Source: an uncultured Christensenellaceae bacterium (GTDB taxonomy: Bacteria; Bacillota; Clostridia; Christensenellales; Borkfalkiaceae). Taken from it: a stretch of DNA of 64,000 nt. The DNA is taken from the NCBI GenBank assembly GCA_910588465.1, contig CAJUOP010000002.1:62001-126000 (forward strand). The letters run 5' to 3'. Below the pieces are notes generated by a model, which was not told the DNA's origin, ran no database searches, and was given only the letters and a program-made list of their open reading frames with translations. Position numbers and translations under genes: made by a program. Of this stretch, positions 1 to 7,122 are shown in pieces; the stretch's first letter is position 1, and every line of letters begins with the position of its first letter.

Positions 1-1286
1 ATAAGCTCGAAACGGTTGAGCTGAATGTAAAACACACTTTTTATCGGACAAAAACGAGTACGCAAATTGATCACCAAAATCAAATTGATACCGTGTATTT
101 TTCTGTTCCGAAACGGCTTTTTGACGATTACGGTAAATTGCAACGTATTAAGGCGGAGTGGTACGAGTATGTAACGAAAGAAATTTTGGTTACGAGCAAT
201 CAAGAATATTTCGACTTGCTTAATTCTTATGTTGGGCAAAAAATGGGTAAGTTTTCGGAAAACGGTTTGAAAAAATACGTTGATTACGGTGTCGTAAATC
301 ATGGGCAGGGCGATCAATATGTAGCTACGGGCGGTTGGAATTTGCCCGATTATTACGAAAATACCGCTTTGAGCGGTTTTGGCATAATCAACCCACTTTA
401 TTTCCTATTCAATACTAAGAATTGGTGCGACATAAAGGAATATGATCCCTACGCTGATAACGTAGAAGCGGCGGGTGGTGTTTCAAGCAACCGTTTATAC
501 GAATATATTAAGACTTATGATAAGTCGTTTGAAAAAGGCACTTTACCGATAAAAACGCAGTCAATTAGCGCGGACTTGTTCGAGGACGATATAGAAGAAA
601 ACCGCAAAATGGATAACGAGCGTGGAAAAATTCAAAAGGGATATAGCTATTACGATTTTGATGCCGAACTCGATTTGCAAGAATGGCAAGGTTGGGGCGA
701 TAAAGACAAGTCGTTTTGGGATAAATATTTGAACTTATGGTACAAGTATCCCGAAGAAGAAGGTAAAACAATATCCCCCATTCAAGTGTTGGAAAAGGAT
801 AGTCCGCTTATGAAGTTATCCGATCCGAAATTAGTAGACGAATTATATATCAATATGAACGATGTGTCCGAACTTCGTAAAGCGTATAACGAAGCAATCA
901 CTGTGAGCGGGAAAGACGACGAGGAAAAAGTTCTTGTATTGTTCCGCTTTGCCGTTACCGATTATTATTCGGGGGCGGCGAATCTTGCCGAACATAAGAC
1001 GGTCGGAAAAAACAGTTTTATTACGGGGCAAGCCTATGTTGCAAAAGAAACGGTATTCTTTGATTTCGATGTTATTCAGCTTTCGTTTTTGAAAGGTGAA
1101 GAATGGACGGTTATTCCGTGCGTTTCAAGCCCTATTGATATTGTGAATGCGATTACCACGCCGACACATATTCCCGACGATACGCCGTGGTGGCAAATCG
1201 TTCTTGCCGTTGTGTTTTTCGTTATCGTGGTTATTATTGCGTACAAGCTCATTAAAGGCGGGCTGTCGCTGATTTTTAAGGGGTAA
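1..1286 (+). CDS. C-terminally membrane-anchored accessory-element protein (5' partial)
   Basis: The frame is open from the left edge (first full codon at 3), so the N-terminus lies outside the window. A GTG at 93 could act as an internal start, but in-frame coding continues upstream of it. About 427 residues are visible. Most are polar, rich in Tyr, Asp and Lys, with no recognised enzyme motif. The last 40 residues hold one hydrophobic helix (after TPWWQ) followed by a short Lys-containing tail, so the bulk probably lies outside the cell or on a particle. A 38-residue membrane peptide and a basic protein follow within 130 bp, and a recombinase lies beyond, so I read it as mobile-element cargo or a virion/attachment protein. 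That role is inferred from topology and neighbours only. The base composition is AT-richer than the rest of the window. Confidence 0.6.
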   Translation, partial: KLETVELNVKHTFYRTKTSTQIDHQNQIDTVYFSVPKRLFDDYGKLQRIKAEWYEYVTKEILVTSNQEYFDLLNSYVGQKMGKFSENGLKKYVDYGVVNHGQGDQYVATGGWNLPDYYENTALSGFGIINPLYFLFNTKNWCDIKEYDPYADNVEAAGGVSSNRLYEYIKTYDKSFEKGTLPIKTQSISADLFEDDIEENRKMDNERGKIQKGYSYYDFDAELDLQEWQGWGDKDKSFWDKYLNLWYKYPEEEGKTISPIQVLEKDSPLMKLSDPKLVDELYINMNDVSELRKAYNEAITVSGKDDEEKVLVLFRFAVTDYYSGAANLAEHKTVGKNSFITGQAYVAKETVFFDFDVIQLSFLKGEEWTVIPCVSSPIDIVNAITTPTHIPDDTPWWQIVLAVVFFVIVVIIAYKLIKGGLSLIFKG

Positions 1287-1290
1287 CGGC

Positions 1291-1407
1291 ATGAAGATAA
1301 TAAAATGGTTGTTGCGGGCTGTAACGGTGCTAATCGGCATTGCCATTCTTGCGTTCTTCGTTTGGCTCGGCGTACAGCTCGCGGAATTTATCGGTTGGAT
1401 AAAGTAA
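1291..1407 (+). CDS. 38-residue single-helix membrane peptide
   Basis: A short frame of 38 codons starts with ATG four bases after the upstream stop. It encodes MKIIKWLLR followed by one continuous hydrophobic helix and the tail EFIGWIK. A small positively charged N-terminus plus one membrane helix resembles small coat or holin-like peptides of phages and conjugative elements, but no family is recognised. It sits tightly between the anchored protein and the basic 128-residue protein, which supports it being a real translated gene. No strong Shine-Dalgarno is visible beyond AAGGGG inside the upstream gene's end. Confidence 0.45.
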   Translation: MKIIKWLLRAVTVLIGIAILAFFVWLGVQLAEFIGWIK

Positions 1408-1417
1408 AAGGTGCAAT

Positions 1418-1804
1418 ATGGGCAAGAAGAAATATACAAAACAACAGTTGGCAATTATTCGGCGCAATTACGCGCAGAAAGCGGCGCAAAATAAAAGTTC
1501 CGTCAAAAAGACGGAACGTGTTGAAGTCCCTTATCCTCATTTTCGATATTATCGAAAATCGGGACATCCTGCTCTTATTGTCGGTGAACAAAAGGGCGTA
1601 AAAAACGAAAAGGAAGTCGAAGAATACCGCTATCGTAAAGTCATGCACGGAGAAACAGAAGGCGGCAGAACGAATGAAACGGTATATCCGAATCCTGATC
1701 CTTCCGATCCCGAACCCATGCGTATCGCAAAACGAGTACGCCATGACGACAAGGAAAACTTTGGAAAAACACCTCTTCCGTGGAAGTATCCAAAAAAAGA
1801 ATAA
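1418..1804 (+). CDS. basic 128-residue hypothetical protein
   Basis: ATG lies 10 bp after the preceding stop, with AAAGGTGC upstream as a plausible ribosome site. The N-terminal 40 residues are strongly basic (MGKKKYTKQQLAIIRRNY), suggesting nucleic-acid binding. The middle contains a GHPALIVGEQ segment and the C-terminal half has a Pro/Asp-rich motif (PNPDPSDPEP) followed by another basic stretch. I do not recognise a domain. It is the last gene of the short rightward set. Its position with the membrane peptide and the anchored protein suggests a joint role in the element. Confidence 0.5.
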   Translation: MGKKKYTKQQLAIIRRNYAQKAAQNKSSVKKTERVEVPYPHFRYYRKSGHPALIVGEQKGVKNEKEVEEYRYRKVMHGETEGGRTNETVYPNPDPSDPEPMRIAKRVRHDDKENFGKTPLPWKYPKKE

Positions 1805-2052
1805 TAAAAAAAGTAACGCCGCCAAATCTTACGATTCGTTCAATTATTCCCATTGGGAACGCGTTACTTATGTAAGTAGTATATAGTAATCAATGGAAAA
1901 AGTCAAACGAAAATAAAGGCAAAAAGGAAAAAAGGACATGAAATTTTTTATCGCACACAGATGCGAAAGTCGAAATTTTAATATATACTACGTATATATT
2001 AACGGCTAAAAAATAGGCGTGTTCGTATGGATAACCTGTCTTTCAGCCATTT

Positions 2053-2091
2053 ATGCACGATTTTAGCGTATAAAACGCTAAAATCGTGCAT
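2053..2091. repeat. Perfect 17-bp inverted repeat with 5-nt loop
   Basis: The arms are ATGCACGATTTTAGCGT at 2053-2069 and its exact reverse complement at 2075-2091, separated by ATAAA. On the + strand it is followed by a T-rich stretch (ATTTTTATATTTT), so it could terminate transcription from the rightward genes ending at 1804. It could equally be a dyad site of the mobile element. Two-way termination is possible because the recombinase remnant converges from the other side. Confidence 0.6.
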
Positions 2092-2124
2092 ATTTTTATA
2101 TTTTGACTTTGTCCATTTCCCCAA

Positions 2125-2258
2125 TTTGGGGAAACTTTTGGGGAAACTTACGGAGTAGTTTTTTGTAAAAGACTGCTCCGTAGCTTCATTTTTTCCGCGT
2201 TTTCGGCGCGAAATAGCCGTTTTTTTATTATTCTTAAAAAAGTGTTTGGGGAAACTTT
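2125..2258. repeat. Three copies of TTTGGGGAAACTT beside the recombinase
   Basis: The 13-mer TTTGGGGAAACTT occurs at 2125-2137, 2137-2149 and 2245-2257, all in the same orientation. The first two copies abut and the third is about 108 bp away, just past the recombinase stop. Short direct repeats next to an integrase gene are typical of arm-type or core recombinase-binding sites (established for tyrosine recombinases in general). Assignment of that role here is inference. Confidence 0.45.
2150..2181. repeat. Imperfect hairpin between repeat copies
   Basis: ACGGAGTAGT at 2150-2159 pairs with ACTGCTCCGT at 2172-2181 with one G-T wobble, across a 12-nt T/A-rich loop. It lies between the second and third copies of the TTTGGGGAAACTT repeat. 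The function is unknown; it may be part of the same recombination region. Confidence 0.35.
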
Positions 2259-2260
2259 CT

Positions 2261-2914
2261 TCAGTACACGACCTTTTCGGCTTCATGCAATTGAAATTCG
2301 TCCGAATAATGCGTGTACACCGTAGAAGTTATCGTTCCGCTCAATGAGTGTCCCGCCCATATACTGACGACCTCGCTCGCGACTCCGCACTCCTTACAAC
2401 GGCTGACAAACGTGTGCCTAAGCTCGTGCGGGTGATGATCGGGTAGCAATCGCTTCATGCGCGTGGATACGGTATTTAGGTTTACCGCCCTCGCTTTCTC
2501 GAAGTCGATATACGGAAGCACCTTCTTTGCCATCGGCGTAAACGGGATTTTTCTTAATACCACGTTCTGTCCAAGTCGCTCCTTGCTCGTTTCGCATTGA
2601 AGCCACTTGTTGTCGATGATCTCAATGCTTTTAAGTTCAGACTTTCGTAAGCCGAAGTAGAGCAATACCAAAAGCGCGTCCGTTCCTTCTACGTCCTTGT
2701 GTGTCTTACAGTAATTTACAAGCCGCTGTTCCTCGTCCCTTGTCAACGCTTCGCCCTTCTTGCTCTCATAGTGCGGCAGTACGACTTTCTTCATCGGTGA
2801 TGCGATTCCGTAATCCTCAACCGCCATGTCAAAAATACAATTCAGCCTTGATATCGTCTTTGATAGAAAATGCGTATGAAGTAATCGGAGGAAATAACCC
2901 CACGGTATCGTCAT
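2261..2914 (-). pseudogene. Tyrosine recombinase/integrase, N-terminally truncated
   Basis: This is the catalytic domain of a tyrosine recombinase. The conserved set is visible: Arg in LRKSEL, HELRH (His-x-x-Arg), the later His in AGHS, and the nucleophile Tyr in VYTHY. The family usually has about 350-400 residues with an N-terminal arm-binding/SAM-like domain. Here only about 200 residues remain. Integrase-like sequence starts near THFLSKTISRLN, and further upstream the DNA is the 3' end of the Ig-repeat gene in another frame. The first codons in this frame (MTIPWGYF) look like read-through, not a real start. I infer that a deletion or rearrangement at about 2870-2920 removed the 5' half, so the product is probably inactive or not made. 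Confidence 0.7.
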
Positions 2915-4937
2915 TCATTATGATTTTGGTAATCGACGGGTTTTTAAAATATAAGATAACGTTTGCCGAATTGGGAACGATAATTTGCGCTTCAGACAAA
3001 TTATCCTTATTGATAACCTTTACTTCACCTTCATCATTTGTATACTCATAATTCCAAGCAACTGCGACATCATTGGGAGAAGCAATATGCAATTCAACCG
3101 TTTCCACCACAACAACATACGCTAATATTAACGCATTATAATTAGTCAAAAAGCTTCCACCGTTTACATATTCTATCGTGCCGTCTGCATATTCTACATA
3201 ATAATCAAGCGCCAATAATTCTTTTTCATGGTAAATCGTTTCAGCGATGCCGCTACTCGAAATGTCAAACGTTCCGCGATTTACATCAGGCATAGTTAAT
3301 AGCACTTCGTCTTTATTGAAATAGCTCCTAAACTCGATACTAACTATCGCCGTCAATGCGAATACTGCAAAATAGCTTTTATCAGCCACAATATTTTCGA
3401 TTGAAATTACGACTGAATCGGTTTCGTCAACCCAATGTACAAACTCATATCCTAAATCGGTGGCTATACTTGATTCGACTGCATTAAGCTGAATCGCCCC
3501 TTCGCTATTTTTATATTTTTGAGGATTAACGTTAAAGTCTATATCTGAAAACTCTAAATTGTTATATACGCTGTATTTGATTGTATATTCTGTTTCGGGC
3601 ACGATAGGTTGTTCTTCTTCAAGTACTATTAATTTATCAAGCAAAGAATTAAGTTTACTTAAATTCGTAACCTGCACTCTTTTTTCTTCCGACAAGGCGA
3701 CGTACAAATCGCCTGCATATCTGACAGCCCCTTCGTCTGACAGCGTTAAACTTTCTTCATCGGGGAGAATGTTAATGATTTCGATTACTTCCCGAACGTC
3801 GGGATCGACAAATACAGCAGGCAATACCGTAATGGCAAACGTCGTTGTTTTGGTGATTCCGTTTTCAGTGTACGTTATAACTACGTCTTCGTCATTCGTT
3901 GTTAAGGCTTCGCTTTTATTATGTTGCCAACGCTTCGTGATTGCGTCGGGAGAATCGCTGTATTTGGCAAGAACCGATAACCCGAGAATATCGAAATATT
4001 CACCCTCGGTATATTCAAGCTTGTCCGCCGATTTTATAATTGCGATTTCCGATAGTGTTCTGCTTGTTACGGTGATTTCAAGAACCGCAGATTTTGTTAT
4101 TCCGTTCTCCGTATATGTAATCGTAACGGAAGAATCGTTTATCGTCAAAGGAACGTTGTATTTATCAATGCTATAATTCTTAACGACTTCGTTACAGAAT
4201 TCATACTCGGCTGTAACTACCATACCCTTTTTGCGGAATACGTCATCTACGAAATAATCCAACTGCGCAGGTAAATTAGTTACGGTTATTGCTTGCAGGG
4301 TTTTAGGCGCAACCTGAATTGGAACTTGTGTTTGTTTCGCGATACCGTTTTCCGTATAACTGATAACAACTTCCGTGTCATCGGGCAGTAAAGGCTTATC
4401 GGCGTTTTCAACGATCCACCCGTCAATGACGGCCATTGTTCCGTTGGAAAAACTTCCCTCGACAATATATCCGTCGGGATTAAACAACTGCCCTTCGATA
4501 TAATCCGTTTGAGCAGAATTCGTTACTTGAATACTTTCAAGTCCGCGGGGCTTTACTTTAACATTAACAACGCCGCTAAAAGTTTCCCCTCCTTCCTCAA
4601 CACTTAATTTAACTTTAACGGCACCCGCCTTTAATCCGCTTATAAATTCTCCGCTGTCGGATATTCTCGAATCGTCCGCATCGCCCTCGATCTGCCAAGA
4701 CGCCGTGCCTTGCTTGCTACTGTTCTCTAAGGTATACGCAAAATTTATTTTTTCTCCGCCGGAATCAATCTCGCAGCTTTCAACGGCTTGACCGTTCAGT
4801 GTGATTTTTAACGAAACTTCTTTTTTCCCGCAGAGCACCACTACGCACGTTACAATCACGGCAACAATAATCGCAATTGCCAACGCTATTCCGATCAAAA
4901 GAATTTTCTTGCGTTTATCGAGTTTCAGCTTCAGCAT
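2829..4937 (-). CDS. N-terminally anchored membrane protein with Ig-like repeats
   Basis: A 702-residue protein. A basic start (LKLDKRKK) precedes one long membrane helix at about 11-36, placing the rest outside the cell. About residues 45-125 resemble a bacterial Ig-like domain. Three clear repeats of 75-80 residues follow (about 130-370), each ending with the shared element YTENGI(A/T)K, like bacterial Ig-like group 3/4 modules. The rest contains InlB-type B-repeat-like sequence (GYEFVHWVDE, FAVFALTA). The gene follows the 447-residue gene by 18 bp and has AAAGGATG upstream. The last 15-20 codons overlap the integrase remnant in another frame, so the native C-terminus may have been lost. 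Such proteins usually act in adhesion or surface display; no specific ligand can be named. Confidence 0.7.
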   Translation of the reverse strand: MLKLKLDKRKKILLIGIALAIAIIVAVIVTCVVVLCGKKEVSLKITLNGQAVESCEIDSGGEKINFAYTLENSSKQGTASWQIEGDADDSRISDSGEFISGLKAGAVKVKLSVEEGGETFSGVVNVKVKPRGLESIQVTNSAQTDYIEGQLFNPDGYIVEGSFSNGTMAVIDGWIVENADKPLLPDDTEVVISYTENGIAKQTQVPIQVAPKTLQAITVTNLPAQLDYFVDDVFRKKGMVVTAEYEFCNEVVKNYSIDKYNVPLTINDSSVTITYTENGITKSAVLEITVTSRTLSEIAIIKSADKLEYTEGEYFDILGLSVLAKYSDSPDAITKRWQHNKSEALTTNDEDVVITYTENGITKTTTFAITVLPAVFVDPDVREVIEIINILPDEESLTLSDEGAVRYAGDLYVALSEEKRVQVTNLSKLNSLLDKLIVLEEEQPIVPETEYTIKYSVYNNLEFSDIDFNVNPQKYKNSEGAIQLNAVESSIATDLGYEFVHWVDETDSVVISIENIVADKSYFAVFALTAIVSIEFRSYFNKDEVLLTMPDVNRGTFDISSSGIAETIYHEKELLALDYYVEYADGTIEYVNGGSFLTNYNALILAYVVVVETVELHIASPNDVAVAWNYEYTNDEGEVKVINKDNLSEAQIIVPNSANVILYFKNPSITKIIMNDDTVGLFPPITSYAFSIKDDIKAELYF

Positions 4938-4955
4938 AAATCATCCTTTAATTCT

Positions 4956-6299
4956 CTATTGTGCTTTGCCTACGAGATACTTAATAGTCAGCACGGCGTA
5001 ATCTTCCGTAAGATCGTCCCCGAGCTTTTCCAACCGTTCGTAAAATTTGTCGCGTTCATACAGCTCGGAATTTTCCTTTTTGTTGAAGTTTGCAACCATT
5101 CGTGCGCCCTTTTTGATTACTCCCGCCGTCTCTACCGCCCCGACTGCGGTCAGCGCGTTTATCAGTAAATCGAATTCTTTCTTGTCGCCGTTGGAAAAAT
5201 ACTGCTCTATCCCGCCGTTTTCTATTTCCGCTTGTAGCCAGCCCACCGAATAAAGAATCCCTTCGACCTCGGCAATTTGTTCGTTCCCCAAAAAATCGTA
5301 CAGCTCGGCGCCCGCGGTCTTAGCCTTTTGCTCTATTTTATTGAGCGCCCAATTATAACCGCTCTGCAACAACTCCTCCGCCGTGCCTTCTAATTCTTCT
5401 TCGCTTAAATTCTTTGCAACGTATTCATCGATTCCGTTTTTATCGATATAATCTTCAAAATCAATTTCGCTTCTTTTTACCGTTTGCAATTTTTTCTGAT
5501 ACCTGCGCAACGGCTTCCACGGCTGTTCGTTTCCGTCCAAGTCGATTGCCGTAAACTCCGTTCCGTCGCCGTAATACATATATCCGTCAAAGATATCCTC
5601 TTTATCATGGAAAACCATCAGTCCTCTTTCTTCGTCGAAATCCATGGTTTTTCCAGCCAAGTGTTTGGTATCTAATTGCACTTTTTTCACCGAAAGATTG
5701 GAATCCACCACATACAGATCGAAACCTATCGTACATGCTTTGCCTTCGCTTAATAAACTATGCGATACATAAAATGCATACGTATCTTTATAATCAAAAC
5801 ATTCGTCTGTATTAACTCCGTCTGGCACAATTTCTGTATATTTTTTATTCGTGATATCATAAGCGAATATGCCATGCTTGGAAGCACGCCATTCCGTTGT
5901 ATAAACATGGTCATACCAAACATTAAAAATTAAAGAATTTGTTTTTTTACAATAGAAAGCACAATTTACTTCACATGTTTTCCCTTCCCCATATTTTTTA
6001 GGGATCCGAAGTGAAACTCTGTAAATAATCTCCTTCTTCTGAATGCTGTAAATTATAACCGATGAAGATGACGTTTTTACAAAAACACATAAATCGTCGT
6101 CTACAAATTGCGCAGTTTCCATATAACGCAATTTCGGTTCCTTAAACAGCAAATTAAAATCCTTATCACAAAAATGCGCACCGCCGTCACCAAGTAATAC
6201 ATGCTGCTTCAAATACGGATTGTAAAACCAGAACCCAAAAGGAAATTTTTTCTTTAAAATTTTCTCTACATTCCATACACTTAAATTTCGCATATTCAA
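4956..6299 (-). CDS. 447-residue protein, beta-rich N-terminal part, unknown
   Basis: I do not recognise the family. About residues 10-270 consist of short alternating hydrophobic/polar strands with repeated aromatic-Asp patterns (FVDDDLCVFV, IFAYDITNKKYTEIV, LYVVDSN), suggesting a beta-propeller-like fold. Residues 280-447 are acidic and helical. There is no signal peptide or membrane helix. The frame begins with TTG at 6299, nine bases after AAAGGA; an ATG two codons later (6293) is an alternative start. It lies 26 bp downstream of the AHH-nuclease remnant and 18 bp upstream of the Ig-repeat membrane gene. In polymorphic toxin loci this place is often taken by an immunity gene, but the size is unusual for one. 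Confidence 0.6.
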   Translation of the reverse strand: MNMRNLSVWNVEKILKKKFPFGFWFYNPYLKQHVLLGDGGAHFCDKDFNLLFKEPKLRYMETAQFVDDDLCVFVKTSSSSVIIYSIQKKEIIYRVSLRIPKKYGEGKTCEVNCAFYCKKTNSLIFNVWYDHVYTTEWRASKHGIFAYDITNKKYTEIVPDGVNTDECFDYKDTYAFYVSHSLLSEGKACTIGFDLYVVDSNLSVKKVQLDTKHLAGKTMDFDEERGLMVFHDKEDIFDGYMYYGDGTEFTAIDLDGNEQPWKPLRRYQKKLQTVKRSEIDFEDYIDKNGIDEYVAKNLSEEELEGTAEELLQSGYNWALNKIEQKAKTAGAELYDFLGNEQIAEVEGILYSVGWLQAEIENGGIEQYFSNGDKKEFDLLINALTAVGAVETAGVIKKGARMVANFNKKENSELYERDKFYERLEKLGDDLTEDYAVLTIKYLVGKAQ

Positions 6300-6325
6300 T
6301 CTTTCTTGTCCTTTATTTTAATTCT

Positions 6326-6941
6326 TTAAATTATGTATGTCTGATTGAGCAACGCCATCCTTATTGCATTTAACATGATTGTAACCTCCGTCTTTAAATT
6401 TGATTGCGCCACAGGATCATCAAATTCTTTGAAATAGTTACCAATAGCATCTACTACTTCTTTAATTTTTTTTCTTATAGATGCCGGTTTAGAGGTGGCA
6501 TCTTCGATAATATCGCGCAATTTTTCAATATAACTGTCCATATTAGTATTCTTTAATGCTCTTTTGCAGGCACCTAACATATCCATTAGCACGCGGGCGT
6601 GATACCTGTTGGTATGCAGGTGTCTATGCTGATCATAGTTTAAAGTTACCAAATTGATCGGATCGTTTATTTTAATGTCAGCCGCTTTTAAAATACCTCG
6701 GGATAGTTGAGCGAGCGCCACATGTTGCGCAACAATATAATGCACTTCTGGTTTATGTTCTTTTCGTCGGTGAGAGCTTCGTCTTTGGCTTTGGTATCGC
6801 TCTTCACCTCACAGAAAACTGCAGACCGCGCCAACGTCCCCGCCGTGACGCCAAGCGCACCGACCTTTGGCGCCCAACGTGTAAGCGCGTCGTATCCCCT
6901 TTTTGTTTGCCCGAGAAATCTTCGGGCTGCTTTTGCTTAAA
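6326..6941 (-). pseudogene. AHH/HNH-type nuclease toxin C-terminus, frameshifted
   Basis: The longest clean frame (6326-6745 plus upstream codons) reads PEVHYIVAQH, then IKINDPINLVTL, then DQHRHLHTNRYHARV. This is the spacing of AHH/HNH-type nuclease toxin tips: an N-terminal His element, Asn, then a His-x-x-Leu-His-Thr element. The first element has HY where HH is usual. Upstream, a different frame encodes plausible protein (RGYDALTRWAPKVGALGVTAGTLARSA through KSDTKAKDEALTDEK). One extra base in the T-run at 6761-6764 would join it exactly to EHKPEVHYIVAQ. A second slip near the A5/G4 tract around 6890 might join it to MNIKGF further upstream. No secretion or repeat domain precedes it, so this is probably a decayed toxin cassette; an assembly error at the homopolymer is possible. 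Confidence 0.6.
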
Positions 6942-7072
6942 TTCGATGAAACGACAAAAACCTTTTATATTCATTTCCACAAAATGGAAATTTTTCTTTC
7001 GGCACAATTATAACACTTGAAATTCCGCATTTCAAGCATGATTTGAAAAAAATTTTAATTTTCAATGCAACA

Positions 7073-7107
7073 AAAAAGCGTTCGGTCTGTTTGACCGAAC
7101 GCTTTTT
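7073..7107 (-). terminator. Rho-independent terminator after GH3 gene
   Basis: A 15-bp perfect stem, AAAAAGCGTTCGGTC with its complement, with loop TGTTT, begins and ends in A/T runs, so it can act in both directions. It lies 16 bp past the stop of the GH3 gene. Confidence 0.85.
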
Positions 7108-7122
7108 AACTGTAATATTTTT

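Larger units (their letters stand above)
1805..2260. other. Intergenic region of the element, hairpins and short direct repeats
   Basis: This 456-bp AT-rich stretch lies between the rightward genes and the leftward recombinase remnant. It holds a perfect 17-bp inverted repeat (2053-2091), three copies of TTTGGGGAAACTT, and a second imperfect hairpin (2150-2181). No convincing gene was seen. A 95-codon leftward frame across it runs through the perfect palindrome and is probably chance. Such structure beside a tyrosine recombinase would fit an attachment or recombinase-binding region, but that is inference. Confidence 0.5.

Noticed and set aside
1999..2286. Leftward frame of 95 codons after the recombinase
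   Set aside because: It spans a perfect palindrome and direct repeats and is not protein-like; it is more likely an attachment-type region.
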